Part shown: one piece after another, positions 18,325 to 28,719 of the stretch
Position numbering within the stretch: the stretch's first letter is position 1
Layout of the letters: each line of letters begins with the position of its first letter
Source of the DNA: Candidatus Nitrosocosmicus sp.
GTDB taxonomy: Archaea; Thermoproteota; Nitrososphaeria; Nitrososphaerales; Nitrososphaeraceae
Length of the DNA: 64,000 nt
NCBI GenBank assembly: GCA_029194465.1
Contig: JARFXS010000001.1
Location: 1 to 64,000 of the forward strand
Direction of reading: 5' to 3'
The notes under the pieces: model-generated
What the model was told of the DNA's origin: nothing
Seen by the model: the letters and a program-made list of their open reading frames with translations, nothing else
Database searches by the model: none
Position numbers and translations under genes: made by a program

Positions 18325-18756
18325 TTAATTGAGTGGATCTCCAGTTGCAGTTATGTTCGTAGTTGCCAATCTATTATGATTAACGACCTCAAACAAGTTA
18401 AAAGTATGCTTTTCATTTGGCTTTAGTACGAAAGATGGCTGAGTAACATATTCATTGAATTTGCCCAAACTTTTTCCATCCTTATCAAAGAATTCACCAG
18501 TGATTTCAATATCGTGCAATTCAATTGTGTTGTTATTCCTTACTGCTCCGTCCACTTCGACCATACCTTGTGAAGTCTTGGAGGTAACCAGATCCTCTAC
18601 AGGAATAAACACCTTTCCAGATTGTTGATTGCTGTTATTCTGATTATCAACAGTACCATTTATCTGTCCTCTTGCACTATTTTTGAATTCATTAAAAGGG
18701 TCGGCAAATGAGGCAACCATCAACAATGAAAAGATGACTGTAATTTCTTTTAACAT
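18325..18756 (-). CDS. Secreted FxLYD-domain protein
   Basis: 143 residues: signal peptide at ~4-20, an Asn/Gln/Ser-rich linker (~30-48), then one FxLYD-type beta-sandwich (~60-143) with GMVEVDGAVRNNNTIELHDIEI, EFFDKDGKSLGKF and the PNEKHTFNL strand. FxLYD domains are found in exported lipoproteins or pilin-like proteins of uncertain role. The same fold occurs in a second, diverged copy at 59103-59516. Monocistronic. Confidence 0.7.
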   Translation of the reverse strand: MLKEITVIFSLLMVASFADPFNEFKNSARGQINGTVDNQNNSNQQSGKVFIPVEDLVTSKTSQGMVEVDGAVRNNNTIELHDIEITGEFFDKDGKSLGKFNEYVTQPSFVLKPNEKHTFNLFEVVNHNRLATTNITATGDPLN

Positions 18757-19003
18757 TATGAATTAATAGACGGCGTTCCATAATAAATTTTCTTATTATA
18801 TGATTGTAATTCATGTATAATCAAATTAATATAGTTAGGTATGTGATAATCTATATCATAAATCAATGAAATTCTAAATAAAATGATTTGATTGGATAAT
18901 TGAAGGAAAAAAAAAAAAATTGAGCATTTTTGAAAATCCGACTGGAATTCTTAAAAAACCGACAACTTTAGTACCCGTGATTGACTAATTCCTGTTAGTA
19001 CTG

Positions 19004-19144
19004 ATGCAGCTTCCACCATATATGCCTGTAAAGAAAGGGTTTGAGTTAATACAGACAATGATCCGAATTCTTGATACCGGATTTAGGTATGTACTTGAGG
19101 TCAGGCATTACTCATGGTTTGAAGATGAGATATATGATTTATGA
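19004..19144 (+). pseudogene. DUF72 gene remnant
   Basis: The 46-codon frame reads MQLPPYMPVKKGFELIQT, then RYVLEVRHYSWFEDEIYDL, which is the family segment QLPPSF...RYAxExRHxSWF..EVYELL of DUF72 (YecE) proteins. Nothing upstream or downstream continues it. An intact DUF72 gene lies 150 bp away on the other strand, so this is a decayed second copy in inverted orientation. Confidence 0.7.
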
Positions 19145-19297
19145 TTTCTTTGATTAATGTCCATTACTATTAATCCAGATTTCTATAAATCAACTTACCC
19201 TTTATGATGTATTGCCTCTAACCCGACTCAAACAATCACCATTTCATGTAACTAGAAGAAAACATCGAGCGAAACTATTAGTATGGTTCTACAATAA

Positions 19298-20188
19298 TCA
19301 TAGCGTATTAGATAGATATTTCTCTGCTTTCTCTAATATCTTTTTTTCATTTTCTGGTAAAGGCTGATTGTTTATTAATTCTTTGAATTGTAGTGAATTT
19401 ACGATCGCCTTTCCACCATAGTGATTATTAAAATAAACAAAAATCGTTTCAACATTTTCCTTTATTCTGTTGATTTTGTTTATCCATGGAATAAGTTCCT
19501 CTTTCGGATAAAGATAATCATACCAGTAATGATCTCTAGTTGTGTTCCTTCCATGGAGCCTAACTACTGCCAATTTATTAGATGCCAAATTATTTTCATT
19601 CGATAAAAATCCCAGATTCTCTTGCGCAGGAGAATCAGTCAAGACTGATGCTATACTAAAGTGATGGAGTAATTCCAGTACCACCTCCGTATTCCATGAA
19701 ATAAGTCTGACTGCTATGTCAATATAATCATGATTTTTGAGATCAGATCGATTTCTCAAAGCAATCAAAAACTCTTCTAATCTATTGTACTCATTAATGG
19801 TATAGCTAGGTGGAAGTTGGATTAATATCGAGCCTAATTTCCTATTAATTTCAAGTGGTGATATTTTTTTTAAAAATTCATTCAAATCAGTTACTACCTT
19901 CTTGTTAATATCTAATCTCTTTTCATGTGTAATTATTTCGGGAACTTTGACTGATATTTTGAATTCATTAGGAGTTGCGTTTGCCATTCCCATAAATAAC
20001 CTTTCATTCATGTGTTTATAGAATCTCTTATAGAAAGTAGCATCCATTTCGACAGTATTAAAAAACTGAGAATAATAGCTCAATTTTCTCGTCTTATTAT
20101 CTGGGTAAAATACGTTTAACCACCCACCCTTATCTGGTATATCACCATAGTTCCATCCAGAACATCCTAGATATAATTGCGAACACAT
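19298..20188 (-). CDS. DUF72 (YecE-like) TIM-barrel protein
   Basis: A 296-residue DUF72 protein. Family landmarks in order: LGCSGWNYGDIPDKGGWLNV at the N-terminus, YSQFFNTVEMDATFYKR (the N-T-V-E signature), FKISVKVPEIITHEKRL, LGSILIQLPPSYTINEYNRL and, near the end, VETIFVYFNNHYGGKA. DUF72 proteins are TIM-barrel proteins related to xylose isomerase-type folds whose substrate is unknown, often linked to nucleic-acid or DNA-repair contexts. Length is slightly above the usual ~240-290. Confidence 0.88.
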   Translation of the reverse strand: MCSQLYLGCSGWNYGDIPDKGGWLNVFYPDNKTRKLSYYSQFFNTVEMDATFYKRFYKHMNERLFMGMANATPNEFKISVKVPEIITHEKRLDINKKVVTDLNEFLKKISPLEINRKLGSILIQLPPSYTINEYNRLEEFLIALRNRSDLKNHDYIDIAVRLISWNTEVVLELLHHFSIASVLTDSPAQENLGFLSNENNLASNKLAVVRLHGRNTTRDHYWYDYLYPKEELIPWINKINRIKENVETIFVYFNNHYGGKAIVNSLQFKELINNQPLPENEKKILEKAEKYLSNTL

Positions 20189-20317
20189 GATTAGATTGGA
20201 TAGGATTTCTCAATAATTAAGAAAATCGGTTCCTTGATCTTTCATGCAGAGGGGTCAAGTAAAATCTAGAAGAGTAGTTTTTTAAAGTTTTAATCACTTT
20301 GATGTTTATTTGTCTTT

Positions 20318-20971
20318 ATGAAGATAGGTATACTAGGCTCAGGTGAAGTAGGTCGAAGACTTGCGGAGGGCTGTATAGATCTTGGCCACCATGTTATGAT
20401 CGGAACACGAAATCCTGAAAAAGAAGAAATACAGAAATGGATAGACAACCCCAAACATAAGGAAAGTGCTTTTGTTGGATCCTTTTCTGAAGCGGCATCT
20501 TTTGGTGATTTAATTGTCCTTTCTACTTTATGGGAGGGCACTGAGAACGCAATTAGTATGGCTATTTCACCTAATTTTAGTAATAAAATAGTCGTTGATA
20601 CAACAAATCCATTGAAATTTGTTAAAGATTCACCACCAAAGTTGTCGCTCGGGTATGATAAATCTGCAGGTGAGGTAATTCAATCCTTGCTACCTAATTC
20701 AAAAGTTGTAAAAGCCTTTAACATTGTAGGTAATCCCCATATGATTCATCCAGACTTCCCAGGGGGTCCACCCACTATGCTTATTTGTGGCAATTTTAAG
20801 GATGCTAAGGACATAATCATTAAAGAATTATTAACTCCATTTGGTTGGGATACAATAGACATTGGGGGAATTGAACAATCTAGATTGTTAGAACCCCTTG
20901 CGATGTTATGGATATCTTATTACATTCAAACCGGACTGGGAAACCATGCATTCAAGCTCCTAAAAAAATAA
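20318..20971 (+). CDS. F420-dependent NADP reductase-like oxidoreductase
   Basis: A 217-residue Rossmann protein: GILGSGEVGRRLAEG (GxGxVG dinucleotide site), then MIGTRNPEK, whose Thr-Arg pair favours the 2'-phosphate of NADPH as in Fno. The core SNKIVVDTTNPL, VVKAFNIVGNPHM and TMLICGNFKDAK match the NADP oxidoreductase/coenzyme F420-dependent family (NPD). It would transfer hydride between F420 and NADP or reduce a related substrate; the F420 assignment is an inference from family. A TATA-like tttaaagttttaa lies ~28 nt before the ATG, suggesting a leaderless mRNA. Confidence 0.8.
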   Translation: MKIGILGSGEVGRRLAEGCIDLGHHVMIGTRNPEKEEIQKWIDNPKHKESAFVGSFSEAASFGDLIVLSTLWEGTENAISMAISPNFSNKIVVDTTNPLKFVKDSPPKLSLGYDKSAGEVIQSLLPNSKVVKAFNIVGNPHMIHPDFPGGPPTMLICGNFKDAKDIIIKELLTPFGWDTIDIGGIEQSRLLEPLAMLWISYYIQTGLGNHAFKLLKK

Positions 20972-21444
20972 TAATTTCCTTTTAGACATTTGGACCTTTT
21001 CGGTATTTTGACTACTTACCATACTGCCATCACATGATTATCGTTTATTAAAAAAATCGTCTAATGACATAAATAAGAAACATTCCAATTGTTTCCACAT
21101 TATAAATCGATATTACTCGCTATAAATATAGAAATATTATGGATAAACAAAACTACAAACTAATAATTCTTTATTTAAAAATGAGCATAGTTCATCCTGT
21201 ACTCTATTCAAAGATTTCATTTATACCATATGTCTAATACCAACTTTGATATTCATATGGTCATCGCGTTAGTCCAAAAAAAATCTATAGTTTAAGCCGT
21301 GAGCGATTTAACTTTTCTTAAAACTTCTAATTGCAAATAATAAGTGATTATTTTTACTCTTGGAACTTATCTGAGATTCTGCCATGATGACTATTAATAG
21401 AGAATATCCGACCAAATCATTTCAACGAAACCAATGGCTCACCC
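20972..21444. other. Intergenic, convergent 3' ends
   Basis: AT-rich spacer; no frame or structure of note. Confidence 0.4.
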
Positions 21445-21933
21445 TTACCGTCCTAACAATCTGTTGATATTATCTATTAATTTGTTGATATTCTCAACAT
21501 GGGTTCCATCCCAGTAAACTTTTGAACATTTTGAACATTCATAAATTGTGGTTATTTTTTCATATACCTTCTTTGGAATGGGGTTAGATGCCATTGTCTT
21601 GTCAAGTTTTTTAAGGCTGCCGTTACAATTTGTGCATCGGGTATTTAGATTGGGAACCGGATTGATATGTTTGATATCACACCTCTCTAATATGAAAACC
21701 AAATTTTTGACTTCATCTTCATCTGGGAGTAGTAATCCATTCTTGCTCGATTTTGAGATCCTTAAATAGAGCCCTCTGTCCCTAGTTACCAATAACATAC
21801 GTTCGTGATAACTTCTCTCGATGAGAAAATCATCACTAGCATCTAACCAGAATTCTGTGTCAAATCCCATTATTCTTAATTTCTTTGCAATATTTCCTCC
21901 CATACAATCAACAATAAATTTTGGTTGATTCAC
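21445..21933 (-). CDS. Mut7-C RNase-domain protein (PIN-like with zinc ribbon)
   Basis: A 162-residue Mut7-C family (DUF82) protein. The N-terminal PIN-like half has KFIVDCMGGNIAKKLRIMGFD and LLVTRDRGLYLR, where Asp residues would coordinate metal for RNase activity. The C-terminal half holds a zinc ribbon with CTNCNGSL at ~100 and CSKCSKVYWDGTH at ~135, the usual Mut7-C ending. The role in archaea is unproven; an RNA-cleaving or toxin-like enzyme is inferred from the fold. Confidence 0.88.
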   Translation of the reverse strand: MNQPKFIVDCMGGNIAKKLRIMGFDTEFWLDASDDFLIERSYHERMLLVTRDRGLYLRISKSSKNGLLLPDEDEVKNLVFILERCDIKHINPVPNLNTRCTNCNGSLKKLDKTMASNPIPKKVYEKITTIYECSKCSKVYWDGTHVENINKLIDNINRLLGR

Positions 21934-22320
21934 ATTAGATATAGTAGGTGTATGTTACTTTTAGTTATTCTATGAATCAAAATGTGAATCTAGATTCTAA
22001 TCACTACGGTGGAAAACCACGAGCATTTATCTCTCCTTTTTCTGTGAATGTTATGTTCTCTATTAAATCGGAGTCCTGAATTTACTGCCTTACTTTATCA
22101 TTATTTGGATGTTGCTATTGATATTTTAGTCAAATCATTCTCCAGGTCAGTTCTCTTCTCACTAGCCATTAATTGTGACTTGCAGAGGGAGAATATGCCG
22201 AAAATATTTGATTAAATAAGAATTATCAAAGAATTAGAATTTCCAAATGAACATTCGAGGTTTTAGTAAACTTTAACCATAAAAGTAAGATTATAAGTGT
22301 TGATATTTATTTATTTTAGA
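21934..22320. other. Intergenic between divergent genes
   Basis: Promoter region for both flanking genes. ttataagt at 22291-22298 lies ~26 nt before the ATG at 22321. Confidence 0.4.
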
Positions 22321-22587
22321 ATGTCTGTTGATGATGATATTCGAAATAATCTAGCAAAGTATGAGAAATTCAAGGGCGGAGAACCTGAAAAAGTAATGCT
22401 CTATCATAAGCTCAAACTAGAAAACCTGAAGATAATAAGTGATAAGACAAACTATTTGGATATGGACACAGCCAAGATTCCGATTGTAGATTTTGTATGT
22501 GATATATGTAATCTTCCAATGGAGAATCAGCAACATCCATCCAAAGTAGATCTTGTTTGCATAAATTGTAATCAGACGTATCCCTAG
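22321..22587 (+). CDS. Small zinc-ribbon protein
   Basis: An 88-residue protein beginning MSVDDDIRNNLAKYEKFKGG, with a helical N-terminal half and a four-Cys ribbon at the end (FVCDICNLPM and LVCINCNQTYP). The ATG at 22321 is preferred over upstream frame extension because a TATA-like box is ~26 nt upstream. Probably nucleic-acid or protein binding. Unnamed conserved family. Confidence 0.65.
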   Translation: MSVDDDIRNNLAKYEKFKGGEPEKVMLYHKLKLENLKIISDKTNYLDMDTAKIPIVDFVCDICNLPMENQQHPSKVDLVCINCNQTYP

Positions 22588-23041
22588 TACTCTCACTTTT
22601 GTTTTTTATCATTGTAAATAACTTTGAAATATCAAGAATTAGCTTGAGACAAATCCCGAATTTAGTTTCTTATTGCTAATATTACTATGTTTTTGATTTC
22701 ATACTAAATGAGACATTATTGAATGGACGTGAGTCAAACTCTTGACAAAAAGATTTCATGAAGCAACATCCCCGTACATTTTAAGGAAGAATTGAAAAAG
22801 AGTTAGATAAGCCATCGAAATGACGTTTTTGAAAAACTCATACCTGGGTTTTTTGGGATAACCTTATTCTGTTTAAATATACTTAAATCCATTCAAAACC
22901 AATCAAACATGATATTTTTATCGATCAGTTTTCTTCACGAATTACGTTGTGTTGTTTATTCCGACATTTCTACAAGTAATACTGACTGCAAAATTCGAAA
23001 AGTTAAAGTATAATTTTAGTTGGTTTTATTCAAATTATGAT
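22588..23041. other. Intergenic
   Basis: No gene seen apart from a possible N-terminal extension of the 23042 frame from 22949. Confidence 0.3.
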
Positions 23042-23143
23042 ATGATTGAAAAGGATATTCGTAATCAGTACGTAGCGGTTAAAGATAGAAAACACATTGA
23101 TAATGATGTCGGCCTTGAGGCTATTATAAAAGACTTAATTTGA
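23042..23143 (+). CDS. Possible DUF5678-like short protein
   Basis: From ATG 23042 the frame gives 33 residues (MIEKDIRNQYVAVKDRKHID, then GLEAIIKDLI). The pattern 'W/YVAVKDGKxI...D.EAIIKxL' recalls the small DUF5678 proteins common in Nitrososphaeria. The frame is open back to 22949, which gives a 64-residue version with an unlikely hydrophobic start. It may be a truncated copy. Confidence 0.4.
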   Translation: MIEKDIRNQYVAVKDRKHIDNDVGLEAIIKDLI

Positions 23144-23373
23144 AAAACTACAACGATTCAATTGCTATTGAGTTCATAAATTCTAGAAGTTAATATTATC
23201 AATCAATTGGTTCTTTGCAGTACATTTTCCACCTTTCTCTGTTTTGATTGGCCAGCAGTAGCGTTATTATTAATAAGAACTCATAATTAGTGAAACATGT
23301 TATTCGGGGTTCAAATCTAGGAGGCTGACTTTTAAAAATATTTTATATATTTGGAATTATCAATGTTGATTTG

Positions 23374-23571
23374 ATGGTAAGATATGTAAAAAAAGAGGGG
23401 AAAGGACCTATGGAAGTGAAGGTTGGCAATGATAGTAAATGGATTTGCATGTGTGGATTGAGTCAAAACCAGCCGTTTTGTGACGGTGCACATAAAAAAA
23501 CACTAAATGAGGAGGATGGAAAAGTCTACAAGTACAACACTGACGGTACTCGGACTGAGATACAAATTTGA
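23374..23571 (+). CDS. CDGSH iron-sulfur protein
   Basis: A 65-residue single-CDGSH-domain protein. The 2Fe-2S ligands are Cys25, Cys27, Cys36 and His40 in WICMCGLSQNQPFCDGAH. It may act in electron transfer or redox/iron sensing, as shown for mitoNEET-type relatives. ATG 23374 is chosen over TTG 23371. ttttatatat at 23341-23350 is ~29 nt upstream, so the transcript is probably leaderless. Stands alone. Confidence 0.9.
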   Translation: MVRYVKKEGKGPMEVKVGNDSKWICMCGLSQNQPFCDGAHKKTLNEEDGKVYKYNTDGTRTEIQI

Positions 23572-23800
23572 GTGAGTAATCTAATTTCTGTTATTATTCA
23601 TTTTTTTAGCTTGAAACAATAGAATTGAATTTTTTTTTCATTCTGGAGAGATTTTCTATGGTTGCATTAATTTCATAAAATAGCCTTTTACATAATCATG
23701 GATGAATAGACCTGACCGTATCAAAACTCATCTAATTTAGATGCTGAAATTATAAATCGATACAAAATTGCGAATAAATTAAGTAGATCGTAATATAGTT

Positions 23801-24178
23801 ATGTACACATTATACTATACAATGGAATCCGATTATAAGTTTAGGTACGTGAATGATTACCTCACAAATTTACTAGATGGAAACATTACACTTCAGTATG
23901 AAGACACAGATTTGAAGAGTGTAAAAAAACCAATCGAATATCTAGACAAAATTGAAAAATGGCTAGAGTTTCGAAATAGAGTTAGAGATGAGGATCCAGA
24001 TGAATTTGCCAAACTTACAGGCGAATTATTTACCCATCTATTAGCTATCCGATTGGGTGGTGTAATAGTAGATCACACCTGTGATTACTGTGATATGGCT
24101 GGGAACGAAGAGATCTCAGATCCCGAACCGCTATCGCCGTCTTCTACAATTCAAGAATCAAATAAGGACAAGTTCTAA
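23801..24178 (+). CDS. Conserved hypothetical protein, 125 aa
   Basis: A soluble acidic protein: MESDYKFRYVNDYLTNLLDG from the second Met (23822), an amphipathic helix region KPIEYLDKIEKWLEFRNRVRD, then a CDYCDM motif near residue 95 and a disordered Ser/Pro tail. CDYC alone is half a zinc site, so a dimeric metal site is possible. Not recognised. Either ATG could start it. Confidence 0.55.
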   Translation: MYTLYYTMESDYKFRYVNDYLTNLLDGNITLQYEDTDLKSVKKPIEYLDKIEKWLEFRNRVRDEDPDEFAKLTGELFTHLLAIRLGGVIVDHTCDYCDMAGNEEISDPEPLSPSSTIQESNKDKF

Positions 24179-24369
24179 ATCTTGACCTTACTTATTTTTG
24201 CCTGAAAAAGTTTCTGTAAAGTCACAACCTCCATAAAAATTCAATATTTATTCCTGTGATTTTTATCTGATAAATAGATAATTCATTAGGTTTGTTAATT
24301 CATCAATGTGGTTTAAAAAACAAGATCCTAAATTAACAATTTTTATTGAGATATGCGGAAGGTTTCTCC

Positions 24370-24744
24370 ATGAACCTGCTAATAGAAGCGGCAACGAAAT
24401 GTTTAGAAAAAGCATACAATCCTTACTCTGGCTTGTCCGTAGGTTGTGCGTTAAAAACTTCTTCTGGTAAAATCTATGACGGAGTCAATATTGAAAATTC
24501 AGTATTTGGGTTGACCATGTGCGCTGAAAGGGTTGCAGTATTTAAGGCTGTTTCGGAAGGGAACGTCGACATAGAGCAAATTGCACTAGTGGCTTCTACA
24601 GGAAAGCCAGTCTATCCCTGTGGCGCCTGCAGACAAGTCTTATTTGAATTCAATCCCAATACAAAAATACATTTGAGTGATGGAAAAATGCTTGTTTTAT
24701 TAGAAATTCTCCCTTTTGCATTTTCGGGGGATGCATTAAGTTAA
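24370..24744 (+). CDS. cdd: Cytidine deaminase
   Basis: A 124-residue homotetramer-type cytidine deaminase for pyrimidine salvage (cytidine to uridine). Active-site zinc ligands are Cys51, Cys84 and Cys87 (TMCAERVA and YPCGACRQV), with Glu53 as proton shuttle. NPYSGLSVGCAL and DGVNIEN match the substrate pocket. The ATG at 24370 fits family N-termini; an upstream TTG at 24346 adds eight residues without support. Ends LPFAFSGDALS, as usual for the family. Confidence 0.9.
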   Translation: MNLLIEAATKCLEKAYNPYSGLSVGCALKTSSGKIYDGVNIENSVFGLTMCAERVAVFKAVSEGNVDIEQIALVASTGKPVYPCGACRQVLFEFNPNTKIHLSDGKMLVLLEILPFAFSGDALS

Positions 24745-25277
24745 ATTGGATATTTTCGTTGATCTCTTCTCTCCTAGGCACGTTTTATTATTTATAGAGT
24801 AAAACATACTGTTACCTATAACAGGTTGAGGAACTTTTTTATAACATGATACCGAGAAATTCAATAGTAAGATATGCATAGTTACCTTTTTCCTAAATGT
24901 TATTGCACATAAGTAAAGTGGAAATACTAATTGTAACATTACCGGATGTAATCTCTTATCGTTGGTGATCACTACATGAAAAAGGTATGAGTGTTGAAAG
25001 CAAGACAAACATGCAAAGTCATTATGGCTAATCGAAAATGTTTCCTGGTACTTTTTTTTGATTGGCTGCATATTTTCGTTTAACATCATTTCAAGGGAAA
25101 TCAAATATTATTCTGTTTTGGAATTATCTATTGTTTACCACTATTTAATACTGTTATTGTAGATGGTAAAATATCATTAATTTCTAGCTTTTGATTCTAT
25201 TTATCAAGCAGTATTTGATCGCCTTACTAATAAGTAACGAAACATATATACTAAATTCAGTTACTATTGTTTGCAGA
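24745..25277. other. Intergenic
   Basis: A 122-codon minus-strand frame (24736-25104) spans much of it but has no recognisable domain and overlaps the cdd end; treated as chance. Confidence 0.4.
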
Positions 25278-26197
25278 ATGTCTAATATTGGCAATAGTGG
25301 GGTGGCGCTTGTAACAGGTAGTTCTACCGATATTGGATATGAGACTTGTTTGGCATTAGCCCGCAATGGTTTTGTGACCTGTGCTACAATGAGGGATAAT
25401 AAAAAATCTGGCGATTTGGAGAAAATCGCGAGGATGGAAAATTTACAAATCAAAATATTTGAAATGGATGTAGACGAAGACAAGTCTGTTTGCAGTGCTG
25501 TTGAACAGATAACTATGGAATTCGGTAAAATAAATATTCTTGTAAATAATGCTGGATATGGTCTTTTTGGAGCCTTTGAAGACTTTTCAATGCTTGAAAT
25601 AAAGAATCAATTTGAAACTAATGTTTTCGGTGTGATCAGAGTAATTCGTGAAGTACTTCCAACAATGAGGCAAAAAAAAGTGGAATTATTGTAAATATTA
25701 GTTCCATATCTGGACTGGCTGGAGTTCCTACTCAATCTGCCTACTGTGCTACAAAATTTGCGGTTGAAGGGTTGACTATGGCTCTTTCGTTCGAACTAGA
25801 GTCCTTCGGAATCAAATTAATTTTAATTGAGCCTGGTGTAATAAATACAGAATTCGTTAAAGATCTAGTTGTACCTTCAAATAAATATCGGATAGATAGG
25901 AATGTGGAATTTGTAAGCTCATCCTATGAATGCGAAAAGAAAAAATCCTTGTCCCTATATGGCAACGTGGTGGACAAGTTCTTGTCCTTTTATTATAATG
26001 CTATGAGCCACGCTCCTCATCCAGCTCTCGTAGCTGACGAAATAATTAAAGCGATTGCTAGTTCTTCCAAGAGTGAAAATGAAGCAACTCCATTGAGAAT
26101 TGCCGTTGGAAAGGATTCCAAAGAATATTCGAAACTCAAAAAGGAGTTATCTGATAAAGACTTTCACGAATTATTGAGAAAGAACTTATTGAGATGA
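25278..26197 (+). CDS. Short-chain dehydrogenase/reductase, frameshifted in A8
   Basis: Two frames form one ~306-residue SDR. The cofactor site is VALVTGSSTDIGYETCLALA (the usual Gly of GIG replaced by Asp), NNAG follows (ILVNNAGYGLFG), then the catalytic Ser in NISSISG and Tyr-x3-Lys in SAYCATKFAVEG. The C-terminal ~100 residues are the variable substrate part. The break is at the eight-A run 25672-25679: a ninth A restores SGIIVNISSISG. The run in frame is CAA AAA AAA G, also a classic slippery sequence. Start ATG 25278 fits family N-termini. Substrate unknown. Confidence 0.78.
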
Positions 26198-26966
26198 GTA
26201 GAATTCGGTGGTAGGGAAATTATTTAATGAAATATATCTGTATTTTTTTACACTTTATTACTAAAATGTTAAATACCTTACTCAGATATCCTAACTTGGT
26301 TTCAATAAGAAAACACAAAATATAGTCGGAGCATTGATTTTTGTGTTCAACAATTAATATCGAACTGTTACTTTTTTTGATTGGAATTAATCAAATGATT
26401 GACCTGTAAAACTGTTTAAAAATTTCCTCAACCTGACGAGTAAGTAAAAAAAGACTCTATCTATAATTCTATTTACTTAGACCAGTCCGAGATATCATTT
26501 TTCTATCTTGCCATTCTTATACGACCACTCAAAATCGTCCTGTTAGATATGATTTACGGATTTGAAATATTCTCCCATGGGTGTTATTCCATTTTGGTAG
26601 GTATCAGTAATTACCCCAAGCAATTAGGTAGAAAAGGCTTGCCCTATAAAGTTCAACCTTTAAGTATAGAGTCAATTAAAGGAGGTCTTTAACAAATATC
26701 ATAAATGCAGAATAATTGGTAAAAGATTATCTGCGTCGTTAGAGACTTGTTCATGTTGACGTTTCAGAGTATCTCTGGTTCCTCCGTTTAGTCGGCAAAG
26801 GTCAATTTTTCAAGTTTAGTAACGAGTAAATCCGGATTCGAGTATTCGTCTCGACATTAAGACAAACTTGCTTTCACATGTTAAGAAACCCGTCGCGAAT
26901 TTACCTATACTTATTGAGGATGTCATCAATTTATGATTTATAAATATCAATTTGCAATCTAGAGGT
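26198..26966. other. Intergenic, about 770 bp
   Basis: No frame of note on either strand. The right end holds the promoter of the rhodanese/MBL gene. Confidence 0.4.
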
Positions 26967-28248
26967 ATGATTATTCCAATGGCAAATGACGATGATAATA
27001 GTAATAACAAGAATAGCTTAGTGATAAAGCCAACTGAGTTGAAGAGAAAGATGGACAAAGGGGATGATATTTTTATTTTAGATGTCAGAAGTAGATACGA
27101 ACATGATCTGTGGACTATTTCCTATGATAATTATCCAGATTCGCTTGTAATCCCAGTAGATACGCTTGCTTCTAATGAAGCTCTAAAACAGATTCCAAAG
27201 AATAAAGAAGTAATCACGTTTTGTGCTCATGGGCAAAGGTCATCTATGGCAGCAAGAACCCTGGCATCTTTGGGATATAATGTTAGAACTATTGAAGGCG
27301 GGATGGCTGGATGGAGTAGACTATATGATGTTGCTGAAGTAAATTTAGATTCGAACATAAGATTGAAAATTTGGCAGGTAAGACGCATATCAAAGGGGTG
27401 CATGAGCTATGTTATTGCAACCACAAAGGATAAGAAAGCAACAATTATTGATGCAACATGCGATATTGACACTGTTATCAATACCCTGCTTGAAGAAAAT
27501 GAACTTACAGTTAGCAGGGTACTTGATACTCATATGCATGCAGATCACCTTTCAGGCTCAATCAGAGTTGCTAGAAAATATCGATCAGAGATAGCAATTA
27601 GTGGGTTTGAAAACTACGATACACACCAGGTATCATCTGAAAAGGATCTAAAATATAGACTAATTTCAGCAGGACAAAAATTTGAATTAGGAGATGGATT
27701 TTATTTAGAGGCGATTCACACCCCCGGACATACAGATGGCAGCATGAGTTTCTTGTTGAAAATTAATAATGATAATAAACATAGGGACATCAACAAACAG
27801 GAAAATAGTGTTAATGATTTTGTCAGAAATAATGATAATAATGGGAATCCAGATTATTACCTTTTTACGGGTGATACCATTTTTGTAAATGGGGTAGGGA
27901 GACCAGATCTTCGTAATAAATCACAGGAGTATACCAATAAACTTTTCTACACTTACAATCATGTGATTTTTGATTTACCTGATAAAACAATCATACTTCC
28001 AGCTCACTACAGCTTTCCGGCTTTGAACATAAAAAACCCATTTTGATTCACTGGGATCTATTAAACAAAAACTGGCGTCCATTCTCGATTCCAAAGAAAA
28101 ATTCATCGACTTTGTAACTTCAAATATTCCACCTCATCCTATTAATTATGAAAATAGTCTACCATTGAACAAGAACTTGATCTCATGTGATATGGTAAAT
28201 CAAGGAGATCTAGAGGCTGGCCCAAATTCTTGCGGTATCAGGGCATAG
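26967..28248 (+). CDS. Rhodanese-metallo-beta-lactamase fusion, two T-run frameshifts
   Basis: The N-terminal ~110 residues are a rhodanese domain with active Cys in ITFCAHGQRSSMAA. Residues ~125-345 are a metallo-beta-lactamase fold of the ETHE1/persulfide-dioxygenase type: DTHMHADHLSGS, HTPGHTDGSM and LFTGDTIFVNGVGRPDL. This pairing suggests sulfur-transfer coupled to glutathione-like persulfide or hydrolase chemistry. The main frame ends early at 28046; adding one T in each of two T-runs (near 28012 and 28037) restores FEHKKPIFDS and a C-terminal extension to TAG at 28246-28248 (EAGPNSCGIRA end). Start could be Met 26967 or 26979. Confidence 0.78.
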
Positions 28249-28719
28249 GGATTTAATCATCTAGGTTGGTAATGACTGTTACCTCATACTCATATAGACT
28301 GATGTGTTTTAGTTATATGCTTGTCGATAAAATCAAAAAGACTTTTTTGATATTTATCAAGTAATTTGAATGATTTTTTGTTCTTAATTTAGCGTCTCAT
28401 CAAGAAAAAATAGCAGTAACATATTATACCAATTCTACAGATCCGTCTCATTTTATTTTTGCTCACTAGACCAAATCGATTAAGACATTCTCTTGCTGAT
28501 CGACAATGAACATCATTTAGATTAATGAAAAGAATGTGTCAGATCTAATAATAATTTGTTTAGGATATGGTCAGCATTAGAATATATCAATCATGAATAT
28601 CTAACCAGCATCTAACTGAATTGGCTAACTAACATATTGCTTATGCACAAACTTCATGACATCCCAAAACAGGGTCATTAGAAGGAAAATCTTAAGAGAA
28701 AGGAATATGTATTCTATTT
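28249..28719. other. Intergenic
   Basis: No gene or clear structure seen. Confidence 0.4.

Noticed and set aside
23305-23335. tRNA-like T-arm (ggggttcaaatc)
   Set aside because: The flanking bases do not pair as a T-stem and no acceptor or anticodon arm is visible.
24736-25104. 122-codon minus-strand ORF
   Set aside because: Overlaps the cytidine deaminase end and has no domain or natural composition.
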